NCBI GenBank assembly: GCA_007122945.1 | Contig: SKSP01000218.1 | Coordinates: 1-7,365, forward strand | Length of the DNA stretch: 7,365 nt | Reading direction: 5' to 3' | Source: Ilumatobacteraceae bacterium | GTDB lineage: Bacteria; Actinomycetota; Acidimicrobiia; Acidimicrobiales; Ilumatobacteraceae | Shown here: piece by piece, positions 6,801 through 7,365 of the stretch | Layout of the letters: each line of letters opens with the position of its first letter | Position numbering within the stretch: the first letter of the stretch is position 1 | Position numbers and translations under genes: made by a program | Notes under the pieces: generated by a model | What the model saw: only the letters and a program-made list of their open reading frames with translations | Database searches by the model: none | What the model was told of the DNA's origin: nothing

Positions 6801-7315
6801 ACCGGCATGTGGAGGTCGACGAACGTGGCGTCGCTGGACGACGGCAGGGTGGAGGACTTGGCGACCGGGTCGTCGCCCACCACCGCGACGACGCCGCCGA
6901 GCGGGCTCGTGCCGGCGAACACGGCGTGGCGGATGGCGTCGCACGCCCGGTCGAGCCCGGGCGCCTTGCCGAACCACATCCCCATCACCCCGTCGTAGCG
7001 GTGGTCGGGGAGGGTGGCTGCGAGCTGGCTGCCCATCACGGCCGTCGCCGCGAGCTCCTCGTTGACACCGGGCTGGAACACGACCGGCAGGTCGGGCACG
7101 GTGCGCGCGGCACGCTGGACCTCGTCGCCGAACGCCGCCAGCGGCGACCCCTGGTAGCCCGACACGAACGCCGCCGTGTCGTGCCCGGCCCGACGGTCGA
7201 TGCGCACCTGGTCGACCGGCAGTCGGGCGACCGCCTGCACCCCGGACGCGAACACGCGCCCGTCCTCCAGCCGGTACCGGTCTGCGATCTCGTACGTCGC
7301 GAGTGCCTCCGACAC
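3857..7315 (-). CDS. Indolepyruvate ferredoxin oxidoreductase, fused alpha/beta (IorA-IorB) with C-terminal DUF6537-type domain
   Basis: A large cytoplasmic 2-oxoacid:ferredoxin oxidoreductase (1152 residues). Ior enzymes convert aryl pyruvates, such as indolepyruvate or phenylpyruvate, plus CoA to the aryl-acetyl-CoA, CO2 and reduced ferredoxin. Domains in order: pyrimidine-binding domain about 20-230 (GYQGSPLAAFGDEV at 53-66); linking domain to about 410; thiamine-diphosphate domain about 425-600, with CSGCPHNTST (431-440), GIGC (451-454), GDG (499-501) and N528 as the GDG-x26-N cofactor motif; cysteine-rich iron-sulfur insert with C636, C639, C642, C648, then C669, C675, C680; IorB/gamma-type catalytic domain about 728-920 (SGIGGTGVV at 731-739, QTGLSQKAGP at 761-770); and a C-terminal helical domain about 950-1150 matching DUF6537 of fused Ior proteins. 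Length and order match the single-chain type found in aerobic bacteria, unlike the separate IorA and IorB of archaea. The GTG start at 7315 has a strong ribosome site. It is probably the first gene of a unit with the two downstream membrane-protein genes. Substrate preference is inferred from the family. Confidence 0.93.
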   Translation of the reverse strand: MSEALATYEIADRYRLEDGRVFASGVQAVARLPVDQVRIDRRAGHDTAAFVSGYQGSPLAAFGDEVQRAARTVPDLPVVFQPGVNEELAATAVMGSQLAATLPDHRYDGVMGMWFGKAPGLDRACDAIRHAVFAGTSPLGGVVAVVGDDPVAKSSTLPSSSDATFVDLHMPVLFPGDVQEALDLARHAIALSRASGLWAGLKIVTPVADGTGTIDVHPDRILPEMPVMHLDGVPFRPHPSGRLIAPYTLDMEREFVEVRSELVRRYGVINGLNRVTVRSGDDWIGIAASGHTFHEVREALELLGFATDDDLRRAGIRLFHLLMPVPVDAHQVREFADGLDEVLVVEEKNPTLERLIREALYDAVDRPRITGRNDLDGGPLVPGFGTLDADRLREPLHRRLGTRVADRLRPLPEPPRRSRIPLTVNRAPYYCSGCPHNTSTRADADTLVGGGIGCHAMVALMDPERIGNLIGLTAMGGEGAQWIGIAPFVERDHMVQNLGDGTFFHSGSLAIRAAVASGVDITYKLLHNGTVAMTGGQDPAGQRGVGDIVRMLLLEGVSRVIVTSDDVTRYGPDTFPAGVDVWDRTRYAEAERTLAAIAGTTVLLHDQACAAENRRARSRGLLPTPGFRVVINERVCEGCGDCGDVSNCLSVQPLDTPWGRKTHIHQTSCNFDLSCLRGDCPSFATVTVADDDSRAAKRRAKARAANDAVATDDLPVPTPIVDPDRFTVRLSGIGGTGVVTVSQILGTAAMLDGRSVRGLDQTGLSQKAGPVVSDLRITTGEPTASNHATAAGVDCLLGFDLLVAASDTHRAGAAPDRTVVVAATTAVPTGEMVTHPDTPFPSIDDLRARMDEVSRPDENRYLDAAAITDGLFGGSTTANVLTLGVAVQAGAVPVDPASIERAIELNGVAVERNLAAFRWGRRWAVEPDEVHRAAGVATAPPVETVDELIDRLADDLADSRSERHARRFRRAVDRARDAERAIDPDGTTFGESFTTTVARNLHKLMTYKDEYEVARLLLLEESRAGYEAVGGPRTKVTLHLHPPMLRRLGMQRKLKLRRTARPTMRLLRAAKGLRNTPLDPFRWDAVRRVERAMIPEYLDAVDRLCERLTPDDHAELTAIAELPDQVRGFESLKLRRAADYRAELAERLAALG

Positions 7316-7320
7316 GTGAT

Positions 7321-7327
7321 CTCCCCC
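7321..7327 (-). promoter_or_regulatory. Ribosome binding site fixing the GTG start of the Ior gene
   Basis: Read on the - strand, GGGGGAG is followed by five bases (ATCAC) and then the GTG at 7315. It is the clearest Shine-Dalgarno in the window and supports the GTG start and the 1152-residue length. In the remaining bases to the window edge (7328-7365) I see no recognisable -10/-35 pair. Confidence 0.75.
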
Positions 7328-7365
7328 GATCCTGGGCGTTCGGTTCTGACGATGTCTCGGTTCGC

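Noticed and set aside
3801..6977. A 1058-codon open frame on the - strand overlapping nearly the whole Ior gene.
   Set aside because: It is the shadow frame of the Ior gene: almost all Arg, Ala, Pro and Gly with no recognisable motif, as expected in GC-rich DNA where stops are rare.
7328..7365. Promoter of the Ior gene.
   Set aside because: Only 38 bases are available and no TANNNT or TTGACA-like pair at usual spacing is visible; the promoter may lie beyond the window.

Overview
The window is very GC-rich (roughly 70% by eye), almost fully coding, and holds five protein genes. The content suggests a high-GC actinomycete: an actinobacterial-type polyphosphate glucokinase, a menaquinone/geranylgeranyl-reductase-type flavoprotein and a fused indolepyruvate:ferredoxin oxidoreductase. 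An Acidimicrobiia-like (Ilumatobacter-like) host is my best guess, but it rests on gene content and composition only. I see no mobile elements, CRISPR arrays, tRNA or rRNA genes, and no gap longer than 70 bases.

Layout. On the + strand, positions 1-918 carry the C-terminal part of a geranylgeranyl-reductase-family FAD enzyme that runs off the left edge. Ten bases later comes a ROK-family polyphosphate glucokinase (about 929-1735). On the - strand, reading from right to left, are a 1152-residue fused indolepyruvate ferredoxin oxidoreductase (7315-3857), a YihY/BrkB-family membrane protein (3789-2863) and a sodium/calcium-antiporter-family membrane protein (2866-1715). The last two overlap by an ATGA. 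The antiporter gene and the glucokinase gene run into each other and share their final 21 bases.

How the genes relate. The three - strand genes look like one transcription unit: a large soluble iron-sulfur/thiamine-diphosphate enzyme for aryl-pyruvate oxidation, followed after 67 bases by two translationally coupled membrane proteins. The two + strand genes are probably also co-transcribed, but isoprenoid reduction and polyphosphate-driven glucose phosphorylation have no obvious shared pathway. None of the five is a novel family. The points most worth a second look are the cysteine inventory of the fused oxidoreductase, a 20-bp-spaced direct repeat just before the YihY start, the coding tail-to-tail overlap, and possible leaderless starts for the glucokinase and YihY genes.
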